Below, piece by piece: positions 61,202 through 64,000 of a stretch of DNA of 64,000 nucleotides. How positions within the stretch are numbered: the stretch's first letter is position 1; each line of letters starts with the position of its first letter. Below the pieces are notes generated by a model. That model was not told the DNA's origin. It ran no database searches and saw nothing but the letters and a program-made list of their open reading frames with translations. Source of the stretch: Lewinellaceae bacterium (GTDB taxonomy: Bacteria > Bacteroidota > Bacteroidia > Chitinophagales > Saprospiraceae); the NCBI GenBank assembly GCA_020636325.1, contig JACJYC010000002.1, forward strand, positions 372,001 through 436,000. Direction: 5' to 3'. The position numbers were made by a program, and so were the translations under genes.

Positions 61202-63430
61202 TTACCGCTGTATTCTGGTGATCTTCTGTACCATACGGTTATCGGCGGTCACCAATTCGGCGTAATACAAACCGGGGGGCATAGCCTGGGCATCCCAGGT
61301 GTGTTTCAGTTCGCCGGCAGGCGATTCATCGGGCGCCTGCCATTGATAGACCGGTTGGCCGTTGCCGTCATATACGGTCAGCCGGACAGCCGAGGGTCGG
61401 TCTGTTTTGAAGCTGAAATTCACGACGCCGTCTGACGGATTGGGCCAGGCTTCGAATCCGGGCGCTTCTCCGGGGACGTTCAATTCGGGTTTCGCACCGG
61501 AGATCACAACGCTTTCCACAGGCGGTGCGGGTCTCGGAGCGGCACAGGGATTGATGAAGGCGTGGAAGCCGTCGCCGCTTTCGAAACCGGGCTTGAGGAA
61601 AATAACGTGTCCGGCTTCAAAATCCACCAAAGCGCCGTTGGGTGCGATATTGCAGTCGGATTGAATATCGTTGAACGCTGTGTAGTGGAGGTCGATCCCG
61701 AGGCCATGAACGAAGGTCAGGATGGTGCAATCCACGTCGATATCATAGCCGTACAGGTCCGTACTGTTTACCCCTACCGCGTTCCAGGCGCGGGCGCATT
61801 GCAGCACCTCGTTGGAACAATCGCCGAACAGGTCGATAGCAGCCTGGATGGCGCCGTTCTTGGCGTCGGCATATCCCGAACTGTTGGTCAGGTATTGGGT
61901 CAGGCTCCGGTAGGCGATCCTGGCCGCGCTGGTCGTTCCGATCCCTTGTACGGTGTAGGTGTCGCCATTGTCGTTGACCCCCGTTCCGCCGACGGCCAGC
62001 AGGTAGAACCAGAAGTTCTGCACGCCGCTGTTGGTGTGCACCCCGCAAAAGTCGTTGGTGCCGTCGCAGGTGCCGCCGACCGCAACCCAATTGGTGCCCA
62101 GGTAAGTATCCGGATCGTTGAAGTTATTCGGATTGGTCATATCCCGGATAGCGCCGCGGTCGGCGCCGACCAGCCAGTCCACCGCGCCTTCGGAAAACAA
62201 CTCGACCATTTCGCCGAAGATGTCACTAAAGGATTCATTGAGCGCGCCGGATTCGCCATTGTAATCCAGGCCCGCTGAAAACTGGGTAACGGCGTGTGTG
62301 AATTCGTGCCCGACGATATCCGTCGCATTCCAGTCGTCGCCGGCGCCGGCAGTGCCGTTGTCTCCGAAACGGAGCACCTGCGAACCCTGGCTCCAGCTGG
62401 CGTTGCTCCAGTAGGTATTGCCGCTGGAATTGGTAAACCCGGCTTCGTTGTATGCGTTGATGTTGGCGCCGCCGTTGTCGTAGCTGTTCCTGCCGTGGCG
62501 GTTGACGTAATACTGCCAGGCCTGGTTGATCCCGAAAAAGGTCTGAACGGCGGAGGTTTGTCCGGTCCAGTTGTTATCGGCATCCGTGTATTCGGTTGCA
62601 AAGGCCAGGGACGTAGAATCATTGGAATTGAACACGTGCAGGTTCGGACTCTGGCAATCGTCCAGCAGGATAAAATTGCTGCCGGATTGATCGGTGGAAA
62701 TACTGACGGTCCCGTTCCAGGTTGTGGTCCCCGAGCCGGCGTTGCAATTGAGGTCCAGCGGTATTTTTTTCAGCAATTTGCCGTTGGACGCGTCCAGGAA
62801 AATGCGTTCCGAAAGGCCGTCGGAAGTATTGATGTCGAATCGCCAGGCTTTGACATAAAACTGGCCGCTGCCCGCCGGATCGAGCCAGCACAGTTCCCCG
62901 GTCGGAAAAAAGGTGGCATCCGGATTCCTTTCGCGTTCCTTGAGCATGTATTCGGCATAGCGATCCTTCCAGAGGAATTTTTTGGAGGCCGACAGGTTCA
63001 ACGCCTGTTGTAGGGCTTTTGTTTCCGGCAAAGTCGAACCGGATTTCCAGGCCGCGGGGTTGATGAGGATGCCGTTGGCGGCATACACCCGGCCGGCGTC
63101 TTCATGCAGGATATATTCCCCACCGTACACCGGCACGCCGTCCCGCACCCGCTGATACCGGTAATGGGTCATGCCCAGTTGGTCGGTTTCGGTCCGGATG
63201 AGCTTGAATTCGTCGGTTTCGCCGAGGCCGAGCGCCACCCGGTTTTTGGTAAAAAATGCCGCCGGCGTAAATTTGAGGCCTTCTTTGATCCGCATCCAGG
63301 AGGGCGTGCTGCCGGGTTTGGCAATGGCATTCAGCGCTTTGTACTGGGCGGGCGAAAGTTCCTGACCGTATGTGGTCGCAATTCCCCCCGCAGCGCACCA
63401 AAGCGCGAGTATAAAAATCAACTTTTTCAT
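61202..63430 (-). CDS. Secreted M4 (thermolysin-like) metalloprotease with T9SS sorting domain
   Basis: 742 aa. Signal MKKLIFILALWCAAGGIATTYG, then an FTP/PepSY propeptide (TDQLGMTHYRYQRVRDGVPVYGGEYILHED). The M4 catalytic domain has H375-E376-x2-H379 (GHEFTHAV) and the third zinc ligand E399 in GALNESFSD. Later YRSLTQYLTNSSGYADAKNGA and CARAWNAVGV follow the thermolysin pattern. Residues from about 575 form an added domain, and the end (FEAWPNPSDGVVNF ... GLYYAELVTADNRMVQKI) is a T9SS type A sorting domain. Exported endopeptidase. Followed by its own terminator. Confidence 0.94.
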   Translation of the reverse strand: MKKLIFILALWCAAGGIATTYGQELSPAQYKALNAIAKPGSTPSWMRIKEGLKFTPAAFFTKNRVALGLGETDEFKLIRTETDQLGMTHYRYQRVRDGVPVYGGEYILHEDAGRVYAANGILINPAAWKSGSTLPETKALQQALNLSASKKFLWKDRYAEYMLKERERNPDATFFPTGELCWLDPAGSGQFYVKAWRFDINTSDGLSERIFLDASNGKLLKKIPLDLNCNAGSGTTTWNGTVSISTDQSGSNFILLDDCQSPNLHVFNSNDSTSLAFATEYTDADNNWTGQTSAVQTFFGINQAWQYYVNRHGRNSYDNGGANINAYNEAGFTNSSGNTYWSNASWSQGSQVLRFGDNGTAGAGDDWNATDIVGHEFTHAVTQFSAGLDYNGESGALNESFSDIFGEMVELFSEGAVDWLVGADRGAIRDMTNPNNFNDPDTYLGTNWVAVGGTCDGTNDFCGVHTNSGVQNFWFYLLAVGGTGVNDNGDTYTVQGIGTTSAARIAYRSLTQYLTNSSGYADAKNGAIQAAIDLFGDCSNEVLQCARAWNAVGVNSTDLYGYDIDVDCTILTFVHGLGIDLHYTAFNDIQSDCNIAPNGALVDFEAGHVIFLKPGFESGDGFHAFINPCAAPRPAPPVESVVISGAKPELNVPGEAPGFEAWPNPSDGVVNFSFKTDRPSAVRLTVYDGNGQPVYQWQAPDESPAGELKHTWDAQAMPPGLYYAELVTADNRMVQKITRIQR

Positions 63431-63460
63431 GGTTGTTGCATTTTTGCGGTGAGGGAATGA

Positions 63461-64000
63461 TCAATGCTTCGGCATACCCGCTTTCAGGGCGTCGATCTGC
63501 TTTTGCTGTTCGATCACGATCAGGGTGAGTTCTTCGATCTTTTCAAGCAGTACGCGCTGGGTCTCGCCCAATTCGATACCGCCGTTTTCCCTGACCTGCT
63601 GCGCGGAAGGAACGCCCGGGAGGTGTTTATTCTCGGTGATGAAGCGCTCCCATTCTTTCAGATCGGGTTTTTGATAATCTTTTTCGAAAACATAGTCCGG
63701 CCAGTTGGTTTGCAGGGCGACTTTGGCTTCCGTGCAGATCATGCTGCCGGCTACATACAGGCGGTGGCTGCCCGGCATGCTGGTGGTGCCGATGGCGACG
63801 TTGCCGTTGGCGAAAATATGCTGCCCGGCGGTGATATCGCCGCCTGCGGTGACGTCGTTGCCCACGGCTGCATCGCCGCCTATGGTGGCGTCGTCGCCTA
63901 CGGAAAGGTCGTTGACCGCGCTGAGGCTGTTCCCGGCGCTGATGTTGCTGCCGGCGGTGACGTCATCGCCTGCGATCACATCCTGACCTGCGGACACATT
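63461..64000 (-). CDS. Hexapeptide-repeat/tail-fibre-like protein, C-terminal part (N-terminus off the window)
   Basis: At least 179 codons on the minus strand, open to base 64000; the start is outside the window. The first visible part is a six-residue repeat AGxDVx (AGQDVI, AGDDVT, AGSNIS, VGNDVT, AGGDIT ...), about eleven units, predicting a beta-solenoid. The end (WPDYVFEKDY, ENKHLPGVPSAQQV, LLEKIEELTLIVIEQQKQIDAL) is the C-terminal domain common to Bacteroidota tail-fibre-like surface proteins, with a coiled coil. It is 30 nt upstream of the M4 protease gene on the same strand and may be co-transcribed. Confidence 0.8.
   Translation of the reverse strand, partial: NVSAGQDVIAGDDVTAGSNISAGNSLSAVNDLSVGDDATIGGDAAVGNDVTAGGDITAGQHIFANGNVAIGTTSMPGSHRLYVAGSMICTEAKVALQTNWPDYVFEKDYQKPDLKEWERFITENKHLPGVPSAQQVRENGGIELGETQRVLLEKIEELTLIVIEQQKQIDALKAGMPKH

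Overview
The window looks like a chromosome segment of a Bacteroidota bacterium, most likely Saprospiria (Saprospiraceae/Lewinella-like). The evidence is: several large secreted proteins ending in type IX secretion (T9SS) C-terminal sorting domains (YPNP... motifs or a CHU_C/FlgD-like end); -7 boxes of the Bacteroidota form TAnnTTTG; Bacteroidota-typical families (DUF4260, DUF4286, RicT/PSP1, DUF2279, MsrB-MsrA fusion); little Shine-Dalgarno signal; and a GC-rich coding background. No rRNA, tRNA or CRISPR array was seen.

Layout. 1-9.3 kb: housekeeping genes (partial SDR, NAD-dependent epimerase, CPBP membrane protein, 6-pyruvoyl-tetrahydropterin synthase, glutathione peroxidase, holB-ricT, lpd), a secreted LVIVD-repeat protein and a DUF4260 protein. 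9.34-9.54 kb: a compound heptamer/palindrome repeat. 10.0-16.9 kb: an AT-rich accessory island holding a three-gene operon with 4-nt overlaps: type III restriction subunit (Res), type III methyltransferase (Mod) and a DUF3644 protein. It is bracketed by 52/53-bp quasi-palindromic direct repeats and by two-block inverted repeats. It is followed by a long palindrome and a small lipoprotein gene. 16.9-22.2 kb: 2H phosphoesterase, GH78-like rhamnosidase, cyclase and EamA transporter. 22.3-26.3 kb: peroxiredoxin, the N-degron pair clpS-aat (with the compound repeat again, inverted, between them), a lipoprotein, a spermidine-synthase-like protein, a zinc-ribbon protein and a diacylglycerol kinase. 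26.3-33.5 kb: M20 amidohydrolase, T9SS reprolysin-like protease, CoA pyrophosphatase-type NUDIX, and an EAD11-like/CHAT caspase-like protein with a DUF4286 gene. 33.5-40.1 kb: Gfo/Idh/MocA oxidoreductase, glycogen branching enzyme, lamin-tail T9SS protein and a Cys-rich small protein. 40.5-51 kb: giant dockerin-like T9SS adhesin, polytopic membrane protein, beta-helix T9SS protein, a TonB-plug-like gene remnant, an epimerase and a lipoprotein cytochrome c. 51-64 kb: SPFH protein, HtrA-like protease with a small membrane protein, MsrBA, HEAT-cyclophilin lipoprotein, gcvT, DUF2279, Lhr-type DEXH helicase, M4 protease, and the C-terminal part of a hexapeptide-repeat protein.

The two most interesting items are the Res-Mod-DUF3644 island and the EAD11-CHAT protein. 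In the island, DUF3644 carries an R-x4-H motif in a helical region like that of HEPN RNases, which suggests a restriction system guarded by a suicide RNase (inference). The EAD11-CHAT protein has an intact His/Cys dyad but no neighbouring partner. Core metabolism and secreted degradative enzymes make up the rest.
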